The notes beneath the pieces were generated by a model. The model saw only the letters and a list, made by a program, of their open reading frames with translations, was not told where the DNA came from and made no database searches. The translations under genes were made by a program, and so were the position numbers. 64,000 bases of DNA, from NCBI RefSeq assembly GCF_033958435.1, contig NC_134142.1:98217001-98281000 (forward strand), written 5' to 3'. Each line of letters begins with the position of its first letter. Position 1 is the first letter of the stretch. The DNA is from Carettochelys insculpta. Its lineage: Eukaryota > Chordata > Testudines > Carettochelyidae. Below are positions 45,112-56,691 of the stretch, one piece after another.

Positions 45112-46378
45112 ATGGATGTACAACAGCAGCTGGAAGCCCTCCAAACTGCCTCCTGCATCCACCCAGCAGCTTCTGGAATGGAAGCCCTCCCCAGGGGCAC
45201 CAGGAGATGCCCCAGGCCATCGGGCCCTCCTGCTCCCCCCACCCGCCAGGTGCCCTGCTGACTCTGGAGCTACCTCTCCAGCACCAAGTGGTGGGAGCAC
45301 CTGGTTATGGGGAAATGGAATGATGAACAGAGGCTGCGGAACTTCCGCATGAGCTGGCAGACCTTCATGGAGCTCTGCCAGTGGCTCACCCCTGCACTGA
45401 GGCACCACGACACCCAGATGCGGCGTGCCCTCACTGTTGAGAAGAGGGTCGCAATAGCTGTCTGGAAGCTGGCCACGCCAGACAGCTACCACTCCATGGG
45501 CCAGCAGTTTGGAGTGGGAAAGGCCCCAGTCGGGGCTGTCCTGATGGAGATAACGCAGCCTGGGTCTGAACCCCCTGGGGAGGGGGGCTGAGGAGGGCAG
45601 CCTGGGTGAGCAGGACCCGGGTGAGGGGGGCCTGGTTGAGGGGGGGGTGCATTCTGCAAACCTTCACAGGCACCCATGTTCCCTCTCCACAGGTGGTGCA
45701 TGCACTCAATGCCCTGCTGCTGAAAAGGGTCATCCGAGTTGGGGACCTGGACGCAGCCATTGAGAGATTCGCCACCATGGGATTCCCCAGCTGCTTTGGA
45801 GCCCTCGGTGGGACCCACATCCCCATCCATGCCCCAGACCACAGTGGTGGCCACTATATCAACAGGAAGGGCTACCACTCTGTGGTCCTGCAGGCCATGG
45901 TGGACAGCCGTGGCCGCTTCCAAGATATATACATGGGCTGGCCTGGCTGTACCCCATGACAGACGCTTTTTCTGGAATTCAGGACTATGCCGCCGACTGC
46001 AGGCGGGGACCTGCATACCCCAGAGGGAGATCCCTCTGGGGGATACCACCACTGTACCCCTCTGCATTGTGGGGGATGCGGCTTACCCTCTTCAGCCCTG
46101 GCTTATGCAGCCCTATACAGGCCACCTCAATGCAAGCCAGGAGCACTACAATGCCTGACTCAACCATGGCCGCCAAGTGGTTGAGCAAGCCTTCGGGCAC
46201 CTGAAGGGCCACTGGTGTTGCTTCCTGGCACGCCTAGACCTGGACCTCCAAAACATACCCGAGGTTGTGGGTGCCTGCTGCACTCTCCACAACCTGGTGG
46301 AAAGCAAGGGGGAGGCCTTCGTGCAGGGCTGGGCACTAGAGGCAGAACAGCCTATCCCCAGCCAGCCACTGCCCTGAG
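45112..46378 (+). pseudogene. HARBI1-like Harbinger transposase, inactivated
   Basis: DDE-type nuclease of the PIF/Harbinger family, related to the domesticated vertebrate protein HARBI1; in a live element it cuts and joins the transposon ends in the nucleus. The likely start is ATG at 45112 (MDVQQQLEAL). Exon 1 includes WQTFMELCQWLTPALR and VEKRVAIAVWKLATP, a helical N-terminal domain. Exon 2 includes CFGALGGTHIPIHAP, VDSRGRFQDIYMGWPG and VVEQAFGHLKGH. These hold the three catalytic positions, but the first Asp is Gly (GGT at 45807-45809), while the second Asp (45903-45905) and the Glu (46183-46185) remain. Other lesions are a stop and frame change near 45252-45258, an AT in place of the GT splice donor at 45550-45551, an extra C near 45955 and a TGA near 46157. 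AATAAA at 46677-46682 could end the transcript. Confidence 0.88.
45550..45692 (+). other. Remnant transposase intron, donor mutated
   Basis: Element 2 has GATGGAG followed by GTAAGG at the equivalent place. Here GATGGAG is followed by ATAACG, so the invariant GT has become AT. The acceptor CCCTCTCCACAG ends at 45692 and joins GTGGTGCATGC. Position is inferred from the alignment of the two elements. Confidence 0.7.
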
Positions 46379-46648
46379 CCTCCAGGCCCACCAGGATGGG
46401 GTCTGGGTCTGGGAGGCCCTGAGGGAATACTTCGACCACGGGGCCCAGTGAGCAACACCCAGGGCATCCCTGCACCCTGCCCCAGAACCCACACCCCACC
46501 CTCACCAAAAGCACATGGGACACAGGGTTTTTGAAAGCACAGACGTCGCTTCAAAGTAGAATTGGCAGCCTTATTTACCCTATTTACATAACCAAACATT
46601 TCACCTCTTTTCGGCATATACAAACCAAAGAAAACAGAATCATTGAAA

Positions 46649-46755
46649 ATAACTATATACAAGTGGGGACATCTATAATAAACTATGTACGGGGGGTCAA
46701 CTCTAAATAACTATATGCAAGCGTGGGGACAACTATATACAGTGGGGGAGACATG
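46649..46755. repeat. Minisatellite between convergent genes
   Basis: Four irregular units start with AACTAT(A/G)T(A/G)(C) at about 46651, 46681, 46719 and 46731, each followed by a G-rich tract such as GTGGGGAC. Element 2 has a related, more regular array at 58233-58312. Confidence 0.75.
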
Positions 46756-46871
46756 GGCAGAAACACATCGGCCCATCATTCTGGAGCGGGGGAGGAAGGG
46801 CGTGACCCCCCGCACATTTGGGTGGCCGGTGCCCCCCCTGAGCTGGGGTCCCCAGTGAGGCTGGCTGGGGA

Positions 46872-48290
46872 CTAGGAGGACGGGGAGGTATGGCCAAGGC
46901 GGGTCCTCAACCCAATCATCAGCCCCAGGTGGCTCCTGCCCTGCGGAGCTGGTGGGTGGAGCAGCAGGCGGGACATCAGGAGGGGCAGCAGGAGGGCCAG
47001 CAGGGAGGGCAGATGGGCCACCAGCTCTTCAAAGGTGTTGGCCACCTGGTTGAAGGTGGCCATAAACTTCTGCCAGGCCTCCTGGCGCCAGGCAGCCTCC
47101 TGCTCCTCAAATTGGAGTCTCCGCTCCTTGATGTCCACCTGCAGCTGGAGGGCAGCAGCCACCTCTGGGTCATGTGTGCTGCGGCGGTGGCCCCAGAGGG
47201 GGTGGGCCCGTCCCGGTGCAGGCAGCGACTCTGGGCGTTGGTGGTCTGGTGGTCTCAGGGGGTTGTCTGGGACCATGGATGGTGCAGCTGCAGAAATAGG
47301 GGGAAGGGAGGCCGTGAGTACCTAGCCCTGACCCGTGGCCCACTCCCCATCCCCCAAGGGCCTGTGGTTCCCCCCCCATCCCCCATTGGTGTGTGCAGTG
47401 ATCCTGTGGGTGGCTTCTTCCAGTGGTCCACCTCCTCACCTCCCCCCCATAACCAGGTGCTCCCACCACTTGGTGCTGGAGGGGCATGGCACTGTCCATG
47501 GGTGCAGGTGCTGCTGGGCACTGGTGGCTGTGGCACCGTCCCTGGGCCATGGTCTGCCCGGGCCATGGCAGGCTGGGGTCTTGTGGGGAAGCACCCGATC
47601 AAGTGGTGCTCCTGCCCCATGCTCAGGGGGTCTGTGCCCTGTGGAGTACGTTACCAATGGTGCACTGCCAGGATCATGAGAGGCCCATCTAGTGGACACC
47701 CAGCTGGAGCTGTGGGATGGGATGTCCAGCACAAGCTCCCACTCCTTGTTTGACCACTTGGTGGCTGGGATGGAGGGTTCCGGCTCTAGCCCGGGGCGGG
47801 TGCAGAGCTGGCCTTCGGACCTGACCCTGGCTCCAATGCCTGCTGGGGCTCGGCGTGGTGTCAAGGACAGCTGAGGGGGAGGAGGTGCCCCAGTGGCCCA
47901 GGATAGCCCTGAGCTCCTGGTAATAGGGGCAAGTGGCAGGGGCAGCACCAGACCGGCTGGCCAAATCCTGGGCCCGAGTGTAATCCTGCTGCAACTCCTT
48001 GACCTTACTCCTGACATGGTCAGGAGTGCAGGCAGGGTGACCCCCAGGCAGCCAGGCCCTCGGCCAGCCTGGCGAACGCATCTGCATTCCGCTGCTTGCT
48101 CCCCATGATATGCAGCACCTCCTCCTCACCCCGGAGCCCCAGCAGGACATGGAACTCAGAGTCAGTTCAGGAGGGGCCCCCGCTTCCTACCCCGCCAGCT
48201 GAAGGCCTGGGATCCCTGGGATGGCCCAGAGGGGGAGCTCAGGAGGCTGGCTCGCTGCCATGGTGTCCGTCTGGTCTGTGCAGGGGCACC
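46872..48290 (-). pseudogene. Harbinger Myb/SANT-like DNA-binding gene, inactivated
   Basis: Second gene of the element, of the Myb/SANT-like (trihelix) type. In known PIF/Harbinger systems such a partner binds the transposon ends and helps bring the transposase into the nucleus. The likely start is an ATG at about 48259 on the minus strand. The DNA-binding region shows LLGLRGEEEVLHIMG and FARLAEGLAA in one frame. After a frameshift near 48040 it continues as DHVRSKVKELQQDY, SRSGAAPATCPYYQELR in another. A donor-like GGTAACG lies near 47660 and an acceptor TATTTCTGCAG near 47290. The last exon (47276-46872) encodes a Gln/Glu-rich probable coiled coil (DIKERRLQFEEQEAAWRQ). A stop near the start of exon 1 also breaks it. 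It converges on the transposase gene. Confidence 0.75.
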
Positions 48291-48680
48291 TCGTGGCACG
48301 GCTGCTGCCTGTACGGTGTCAGCTTCCTGCTACGGGGTTTCCGGGTCCATGCAGCTTTAAGAACCACTGGGCGCAGAGATCATAGAGCCCTGCAGGGGCT
48401 GGACAGCATGTCTCCGCCTAACAGCTGATTGCTAACATGGCAGACCCCACTATTTTGAAGTAGCGGGACGCGGATTGTCTACATATAACCTACTTCAACA
48501 CTGAACATTGAAGTAGGGCGCTATTCCCATCTTCGGCTGGGAATAGCGATTTCGTCATCTTGCCGCTTAACGTCGATTTGAATGTCGAAATAGCTCACGG
48601 CACGTTTAGACGCAACATGTGATATTTCAACTTTGTGCCAGCTACTTCGAAGTAGCCGGCTAGTGTAGACGCACCCCTGA

Positions 48681-50670
48681 TAACAGAAGCCATCTTGGCT
48701 GAACTGAATCTGCATTTTCTGTTGGTGTGCAGCTGTGCCACTCTTGACTGGGTTTTCCACACTCCTGACCTCTAAAGTTATGCTACTACAAGTTTTAAGT
48801 GGAGATCAAGGTCCAGAAATGACAGAATCTATAACATCATCATCATCATCTGAATCATCTGCTCTCCTTTGTACCTGGCTAAATGTTATGGTGAGTGTGG
48901 CGTATCTGAGAGGGATAAGTCAGAGGCTGAAAAACACTAAAGTCCAAAGCTTTTGAAAATGGACTATGTAGTTTGGAGATTTTGTTTAGGGCATTGCAAT
49001 ATGTGGTATTATCTTCCTCAGATGATGATGATAATAATAATTATAATACTCTGAGCATTCCTGGAATGGTTTAGCTGAATTTACGAAGCATTGGACCTAG
49101 TACAACTTGAGTGGCTCCACTGAAGTCAATAGATCTATGCAGACTTATACTAGCAGAAGCCCTGGGCCAGCCATCTCAGTCTTGTGTCACTCCCCAGAAA
49201 ACAATCTTAAGACAATTGTTGCTTTATTTTCATTCTAATCCTCAGGTTTCTTTAAAGTTTACCTTTAATTTCAAATTTGCTGGAGTAAACTTGGTTGATT
49301 TTTCAAAAACATATCAGTTTATTTAATACATAATATTCTTGTATTTATTTTTGGCTCTTAAGTGGTTGATGTACTCCAATACCTTAAATTTTATCTTAAC
49401 TATGTAATTTCTGAGCTAGTTCTTTGGGTCAGTGGTGGTGAAAATATCCTTATTAAGGATTTAGAGGGATGGGAGGGGAAGGGTGGAGTGGGGGGTGAAA
49501 GGCTCTTTCCTGGGAGAAAGAATGTGCACACACGCCCAAGGTAACAGAGAAGACTGCTCTTAAAGACCTCATGCTCAGGGTCTGATAGATGTGAATTTGT
49601 GTTGACAGCAATACTTGATTCACAATATACAGTGAAATTCAAATGAAACTTCATCTGGGTTCAGATGTCATTCCCTGAAAAAAATCAGCCTTATAAATGA
49701 AGAGACTTGTTATCCTCTTCCATTTCCTGGCCTTTCTGGTAAAGGTATGTCAATTACATTTTGAATGGAAACCTTATTAAGAGGCAGTGTCTAAATAAGA
49801 AGAAAATATGATGTGTCAAAAGCTTTTGCACTACCTGAAAAATAATCTTTATACTGAGATGTGTTTGTTATGCCCCCCCACCACCAACTTTGAAATGTCC
49901 ATGAGACATTTCTGTTACTTCCTGAAGCATTGCCATTCATGTATTATTCAGTTCATGCAACACATTGCAGAGGAAAGATGCCATGTCACTATAAATTACA
50001 AGACTGTAAATATGTTGACACGGGCTTGTTATTTCATAATAAAGCATGAGACTGAAGCTGGAGAGATTTATTATGTTTCTGGAATTATCAGCTGTGTTTA
50101 TGGCTTTTCACAGCTTCCTGGTTGGTATGGTGAGAAGAAAAACTATGCTTTCTAGTTTAGGTTTACCCTTTTCCAGCTCCAAAGTATTAATCCTTGTCCA
50201 GGTAATTTTAAAAACATTCCTTATATTAAGCCAAAGTAATTTTTGTTTGTGTCTATATAAAGAATTTGAACAAAATATTGAGTCTCGTATGCATGAAAAA
50301 ATGCATGTGGTCTGAAGAGAATTTTGTGAATGACTATCTCATAAACAGCTGTTTTTAAAACTCACCAGGCTTGGTTGTAGAATTCTAACAGGGATGGTCT
50401 GAGAACAAATGGCTCAGTAAAAATGAGAGAAGTTTTATAAATCCAGTAAAATTTGCAAGCCATCTCTTTTTTTTAATGTTGAGTCAGTCTAAGTGATCTA
50501 ATATGGCTTACAAAGTATTGGACAGTGATGAGCTACTTTACATTTGAGATTATCTAAAATTTAAAATGGTACATCATGTTGTGAAGATAATGTGCTTTCT
50601 GAGGCTCTAGTTACTTCCAAACAGCTAAGGCAGTGAACCTCAATGTTTGTGGAAACAGAATCAAATCTCT
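48681..50670. other. Non-coding, nothing recognised
   Basis: AT-rich DNA with a (CAT)5 at 48835-48849 and GAT/AAT runs at 49021-49048. A segment at 49096-49180 resembles an old amniote repeat. The frames 49808-50155 and 50046-50315 have no domain. Confidence 0.45.
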
Positions 50671-51044
50671 GGGTATGTCTACACAGCAGTCTTATTTTGA
50701 AATAAGGCATTCTGGAAGACCTATTCCAGAATAGTTTATTTCAAAATAATGCCGCTACACACAAAAATGCATTTTGAAATAGCACTTAGATATTTCAAAA
50801 TACAGCATCTACACAAATAGAGCCTATTTCAAAATAGAACCATTGGACGCACTATGACTTATTTTGAAGAAGACTCTATTCCCTATCTTAACAGCACCAA
50901 GTAGTAGTTACTATGTCTCATGGAAAGAGGTTTACCAATTTCAAAATAAGCCAACCACTATTTAGAAATTATTTTTAAATAGCTGTCCCATGATGTAGAT
51001 GCAAGGAGAATTATTTCAAAATAACTGTGCTGTGTAGACCTACC
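50671..51044. mobile_element. Harbinger-like MITE, TTATTTCAAAATAA type, 374 bp
   Basis: Ends GGGTATGTCTACACAGCAG and the complement of GGTAGGTCTACACAGCAC. The interior repeats TTATTTTGAAATAA, TATTTCAAAATA and CTATTTCAAAATAG on both strands. No matching flanking triplet is seen (CTG versus TTA). CpG-poor and diverged, hence older than the 711-bp copies. Confidence 0.7.
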
Positions 51045-54000
51045 TTATGTTTGTTACTTTACAAGTGACACTCCCTTGAAAACAGAGTGTAAATGGCTTT
51101 CAAATAGTGTGTAGGCTTTGTGCTGCACTCTACACAGGGTGAAATTCACCTCTTGTCACGAACTGACCTGTGATTCATAAACAAAGCCATGGTTTTTGTT
51201 TGTTTGTTTGTTATTAATGGAGAAAGGGTTATACTGCTGTAGTTTCTGTTAGACCTTTATATTTGTTATAATTTTAACTTTTATTAATAATTAGAAATGA
51301 CAGCCATGAAAAGAATTTACTTTGTGGTTTTTTTTTAAATAGGAATATAAAGCTGGTTTAAAAACATCCAGGATTAAGTTATTTCTTTCCCTAACTCATG
51401 TGCTCATCCCTTAGCTTCCATATTAAAGGTAGCAGTAGCTTTTAAAATCCAGGGACCCAGACACAGCTTTTGTGACAGTGAATACTGTATAGCTGTTTAT
51501 GTGTTCCAGAGATGTAAAACAGAGGACTGTTCTTTTAGTTCACAAAGGTGATTTCCAAACACAAAATACTTTTTGGTTTTTGTACTGTCCTTGAGGAAAC
51601 ATTTCATTTCAGTTGAAGACTTGAACACACTGTTGACTTTAAGTAGTTTTTATAGTATGCTCTTTAGCTCTTGTTTGAGAGCACCAGGCTGCAGAAGGAG
51701 GGTTGGATAAGAAAAAGGTAAGATTCTTTCAAACCCTGAAGTCAGTCAGAGAGTGATGCTGTTTATCTTCTGAGTGTACCACTCACTATTCCTGAGTCCC
51801 ATTTTTGCTGTCTCTTTCACAGCTGTATGCCTGGAGTAACTCCATTTAAGTAAAAGGAATTGCACTGCTATCAAACTGGCACAAGTTTAATCTCCGGCCC
51901 GTTCTCTGCTGGCTATACAAAGGGCCATGTCTTCAGCTGGTGTAAATCTGTACATCCAATTGACTTCATTGGAAACATGCCACTGTAAAGCAGCTGATGA
52001 TCTGGGTCATGTTGACAGCTCTAACCTCGTTCTCAAATGTCTGTCCTTAATACTACTACTTAGCCATTGGAACCTCTGCCAGTGCTATAAAAACACCCCA
52101 AAATATTACTCTTGAATTAGAATGTGTGCTAGCTATCTAATCCATTTATCCATATATGAAAATCACGCATCAGATAGCAGCAGGTATTTTAGGGGCAGTT
52201 CTAAGAAACCACAATCAATAGTCCTGAAAACATGCACTGGAAATTTATAAGTATGTGTTTGTTCATGGTTTTCAGAAGATTTTTTTTTAAATTTTTTGAG
52301 GTAATGACTGAATTAATTCATTGTTAAATTCACTACAAAATCACTGAACCTTTTTTTTACAAGGGTAGCTGCATTTGCTAATGAGGTCGCAAATTATTGA
52401 ACAGTAAACAAAGAATAGTAAAACTGAAATTTAGAATTAACCTTTTTGCACACCTACAAAATTTGAGTTTCTAAAGAAAGTAACTATTTTTTTAAATATA
52501 TACCTCTTTTCATTGCAGGGAATTTAATAATCAGCAGTCTATTGAAGTTTAATTATTAGTATAGCCTTTGGAACAATTCTTAGTTTCTGGAATGTTTTCC
52601 TTTGCAACAATTTGATTTTTCAAAAGAGCTCTGTTATATTGCATTTGTGCTACCTGAGCGGAAGCTTTGATGCTTTCTTTCCCCCATTATAAATCCACTA
52701 CTTCTACATGTTTGTGATTTTGCATTTTTCTTAGTATTGGCTTAAGACTCAGCACACAAAATCTAATATAAATCTTTCTAAAGTATTTATATAGCATCTA
52801 TTACCAGGACCTGTAAGCACTGTATAAAATGAAGATACAAAAAAGAACAAAAAGTTGTTTTTCCTCTTTAATTCCCCATCCCAGTGAGAGTGAATTGCTT
52901 TCTTTTTTGTAACATTTTTTCCTCTAAAACTCAGCTTATATCTGACAATTTTATACATATTCCCCTGGAGGCCTGCAAATCACTATATTAACCCTACTGA
53001 CATTTATGTAGATGCCTCAAAAAGAAAACAGAGTACCCCCACTGCAAGACAAAAGGCCAAGTCTCACTCCTGTTTTTCTTCATTATCATTTCTAACAGTG
53101 TAGAGCATGCTGTGTACTTCTCATTAAAGCAGATAGAGTTTGTATTTAACAACTAAATTCTCATATTTGTTAATATATAGCTCTAAAACTGGACTTTGCT
53201 GTGAGGTGCAACCTGCAGCTGCCTGTTCTGTCCCTGAACTGGGCAGCCCCACCTAACAATATGGAAGGTGACCTTTGTATCCACACCTTATACTGTGAAA
53301 TTACAGCAGCTACTAATCACTTTGAGGCATCTCTGTCACTGAGAAAGACAGAAGCTGCTCATGGGAGCATTCCTCCTAGACAAGCTGAAATTCACTGAAC
53401 AAACAGGTCTGGTTGTGTGGCTATGGGTCAATCACAATACACTATTTAATCTACTTCTCGGGGATCTGCCTTTTTTCCAAGTGTAAAAGGATGATAACTA
53501 TTCTTTCTGCAGAAAGAACCCCCTTTGTACAGAAACTGTAGCCCACAAGATAGATCCAACTCAAATGTGAGTGGACATGAGAAACAGAACTGTCAAGAAA
53601 ACAGCAAACTATTGGCAGCATGTTCTGCACTGAGATTGCTATCAGCAGCTGCACGGTATAATTTATTACCAATGCTGAAAAAGTGCAGATCTCAAAAGAG
53701 AATTTAGTGGGTTTATATTGCAATTGGCTTTGGAAGGAATAACTTACACTGTTGTCTTCAGCCTCCTCAGACATATAGCCCACAGGGAGCTCTTTAGCTA
53801 CAGTCACTCTCATAGATCTTTCAACTACATCAAAAATCCAAATTCTAAATGTACTAGTTAGCAGAATTGTGGTCTTTCATACTATCTCCTTGAGGACCTG
53901 AGTCCAGAAATTAGTACACCTACCCATAAACAGCATCATGGATAGTATATGTATACAGGTCTTGATTTTACTTGACTATTTTACAGTGCTATGTATGAAG

Positions 54001-54404
54001 ACAGAATAGAGATTGTCTGCTGGAGCTTTGTTAAATATTAACATCAAATTTCAAATGCAACTGACTCACATTTTGGGTGGGAGTTTGAGGCTGACAAATT
54101 CTGATATTTAAATCCTGAATCCTTCCAAAGCAGGTGCTAGGATTTAGAGAAGCTGTGCAGTGCAAAAGATAGCAGAAGGGGGAAGGATCATTTTGGTTCT
54201 CCCCACATCTGGACTTGTAAATTAAAACATAGACAGACAAGAAATGGGGCTGGAGAACTGAAGCCAAGGATTTCTGCAGTGCTTGGAGGAAGCAGTGGTA
54301 ATAATTACTAGTTTTCATACTCTAATATTAAGTCATTAAGGAGGATTTTAACCAAGAATGCTGCCCTTGTAGCCGAGACGGTAAATGACATATTGGTATG
54401 CACG
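51045..54404. other. Long AT-rich non-coding stretch
   Basis: No gene recognised. 51820-52020 contains phrases like TCAGCTGGTGTAAATCTGTA and TTGACTTCATTGGAAAC typical of an old, widespread amniote repeat on the minus strand. The minus-strand frame 53451-53813 shows no domain. Confidence 0.45.
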
Positions 54405-54932
54405 AGGAGGAGCACTTCTGACAGATCCAGAGAAGTGATTATTCCTTATTATTCGGCACTGGTGAGGCCACACCTGAAGTATTGCATCTAGTTCTGTGTC
54501 CCCCCAGTATAGAAAGGATGTAGATTCATTAGAGATGATCCAACAGAGGACAACCAACATGAGTAGGGGGCCAGAAGACACAACCTACAAGGAGAGGCTG
54601 AGGGATCTGGGCTTATTTAGTTTGCATTAGAGTGAGGGGCGATTAGATAGCAGTCTTCAACTGCCTGAAGGTGGGATTCTAAAGAGGAGGGAGACAGGCA
54701 GTACAGGGAGCAATGATCTCAAGTTACAGTGGGGGAGGTCTAGGTTGGATATTAGGAAAAACTATTTCACCAGGAGGGTGGTGAAGCAGTGGAATATCTG
54801 CAAGCAAGGTGGTGGAATCTCCATTCTGAGAGGTTTTTATGTCCTGGCTTGACAAAGCTGTGGATGGGATAATTTAGTTAGGGTTGATCCTGCTTTGGGC
54901 AAGGGGCTTCCAGCCCTATGATTCTATGAGTG
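54405..54932 (+). mobile_element. CR1 LINE, 3' end fragment
   Basis: Landmarks: GTGATTATTCCTTATTATTC, CACTGGTGAGGCCACACCTG, AGAGGCTGAGGGATCTGGGC, GGATATTAGGAAAAACTATT and the terminal CCCTATGATTCTATGAG. Frames are broken. 5'-truncated, as usual for CR1. Confidence 0.9.
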
Positions 54933-55244
54933 TCATGGTTATTCAATTGACTGAGATGAGAAACCCATACTAAGAGTCACTGTTCATTCCAAATATGAAT
55001 TAAAAGTAACAAAGACAATTAGCAAGATGGTATGTGTGGAGAAAAGAAACAGATCTGTGAGCCAGGAACTCTTGAGTTCTAATCCCACTGCTAACCCTGA
55101 CTGTCATGTTCAGCAAACAATTTAAAGTGTGTGCCTCACCTTCCCCATCTGTAAAATGGGAATTATATTTATATGATAGGAATGTTGTGATAATTAGCTA
55201 AAGAGTGTGAAGCTGTTTGAAGGTGCTAAGCATTATATAAAATC
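54933..55244. other. Non-coding spacer between two CR1 ends
   Basis: Nothing recognised; CTCACCTTCCCCATCTGTAA is a phrase often found in old amniote repeats. Confidence 0.4.
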
Positions 55245-55752
55245 TTTGAAATGTAGGACTGGAAGGGACATCAGGTGATCATTTACTCCTGAACCCTACA
55301 CACGGGGCAGGGAACAACTAAACCATCTTTGGCAGATGTTTCTGTACCCTGCTCTTAAAAAGCTCCACTGATGGAACTCCCACAGCCTCCCAAAACAATT
55401 TATTCCAGTGCTTAACCATCCTGATAGGAAGTATTCCTAATGAACAACTTAAACCTCCCTGGCTGCAATTTAAGTCCATTGCTTTTTGTCCTATCATCGA
55501 CAGTTAAGCATTGTTCTCCTTTCTCCTTGTAACAAATTTCATGTGCTTGAAAACAGTTATTATGTCACCCTTCAGTCTTCTTTTCTAGAGAAGAAAAAAG
55601 GACCATCTTTTCAGTATGGCCACATAGGTCATGTTTTCTAGACTTTTAATAATTTTTCTTGCTCTCCCCTGGAGCACATCCAGTTTGTCAACATATTTTT
55701 CTGAAAAATGGTGCCCTAAATTGGACACACTAGTCCTGCTGAGGTCTTATAT
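55245..55752 (-). mobile_element. CR1 LINE, 3' end fragment, minus strand
   Basis: Plus-strand text gives the complement of the CR1 tail: TAGGACTGGAAGGGACATCA, CCTGCTCTTAAAAAGCTCCA, TTATTCCAGTGCTTAACCAT, CAGTCTTCTTTTCTAGAG and GGTCATGTTTTCTAGAC. It is closely related in type to the copy at 4105-4492. It faces the copy at 54405-54932 tail to tail. Confidence 0.9.
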
Positions 55753-55754
55753 TT

Positions 55755-55900
55755 ATATACAAGTTGTACCTCTCGAGAATGGCACTCTATTGTCTGGCAA
55801 CATCTGTGGTCTGGCATGATTTTAGTTAGGTGGATGAGTGTGGCCAAGTTTCCTGCCATCCAAAAAGTTTGTTTACAGCCCCAAGTCCTGGCTCTCAGTG
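55755..55900. repeat. Possible unclassified reptile repeat
   Basis: The phrases TGTCTGGCAACATCTGTGGT, GATTTTAGTTAGGTGGATGA and CCTGGCTCTCAGTGTTC look like a widespread reptile repeat, recalled rather than verified. No boundaries. Confidence 0.3.
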
Positions 55901-56298
55901 TTCACACAGTGCTTCCTGACTCCTACAAAATTCCTAGACTAGTGACCTATTTTATGTACATTCTCTCACCAATTGAAATGTCATGGTAAATAACAAGACT
56001 GGCATACACACGTTTTTCCTCGTAGAATGGTATGAACAAATAAGATCAGCCCACTAAGTCAATTTAAAAGTTATTTGTGTTGTTGAAGTAAAACGACTTT
56101 CAATCTCATGTCAACTGAAGCCCTAATTGGGGTCTAAAAGGATCATAAATCTCTCGTCATATAGAAAATTACAGCCTTGCTCTGTATTTGATGTGTGATG
56201 TCCTCTGTGACTGTCTTTTAAAGAACTGATGAATTATAACAACATTAAAGGCTGTACTTAGTCTTGAGTCTTTGTTTAAAGAACCACTGGGGTAAACA
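55901..56298. other. Non-coding, nothing recognised
   Basis: AT-rich DNA leading to the TTAT target of element 2. Confidence 0.5.
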
Positions 56299-56691
56299 TT
56301 ATGGCTACGTCTACACTAGAGTGCTCTTTGAAAAGGGCACCGTTTGAAAGACTGTAGCTGAAAGATGCCCTTTCGAAGGGGAGTGTCCACATATGGGCCA
56401 GGGCTGGCACCATCAATCCGTGTCATTAAAAGGGCCATCCGCTCTTTCAAAAGGGGCCAGCAAGCCCTTTGAAAAAGTGCGTCTACATGAACCCATGCCC
56501 TCTTTCAAAAGAAAGGGCCAGAAAATGCCGCAGCTGGGGCATCATGGCAGACAAGCCCTTCTGGGGTCACAGCTGGCCTCCCCTTCAAAGAACCCCTCCC
56601 CAACACCCTTGCGCAGCACAGCATGAGGCCTGCAGAGTTGCTACCAGCCCGCAGGCACAGTGCCTGCAGGGCAGAGGATGAACCAGTAGCA

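Larger units (their letters stand above)
44758..48677. mobile_element. Two-gene PIF/Harbinger element 1
   Basis: About 3.92 kb. Ends GGGCTACCTCTACACTGTG and the complement of GGGGTGCGTCTACACTAGC. Flanks TTAT and TGAT could be a mutated target duplication. The subterminal regions are rich in TCGAAATAG/TCGAAGTAG. A HARBI1-like nuclease gene reads right (45112-46378) and a Myb/SANT-like gene reads left (48290-46872); the two converge on a short minisatellite. Both genes carry inactivating changes. The element's two ends correspond to those of the 711-bp elements at 24190-24900 and 60584-61294. Confidence 0.88.

Noticed and set aside
44836..45492. 218-codon minus-strand open frame
   Set aside because: It is antisense to the GC-rich element end and first exon of the HARBI1-like gene; the plus strand has the recognisable protein.
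46649..46755. Possible CRISPR-like array of short repeats
   Set aside because: Irregular, adjoining units without spacers, in a vertebrate transposon; it is a minisatellite.
46890..47753. 287-codon plus-strand open frame, the longest in the window
   Set aside because: It is antisense to the last exon and intron of the Myb/SANT-like gene. Its translation is low-complexity Gly/Leu/His/Trp-rich text with no domain, as expected from GC-rich antisense DNA.
44754..48680. TTA/TGA as a certain target duplication for element 1
   Set aside because: The two flanking triplets differ and alternative end positions do not restore a match, so the duplication is left unproven.
53451..53813. 120-codon minus-strand open frame
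   Set aside because: No recognisable domain and a plus-strand frame overlaps it; nothing suggests an exon.
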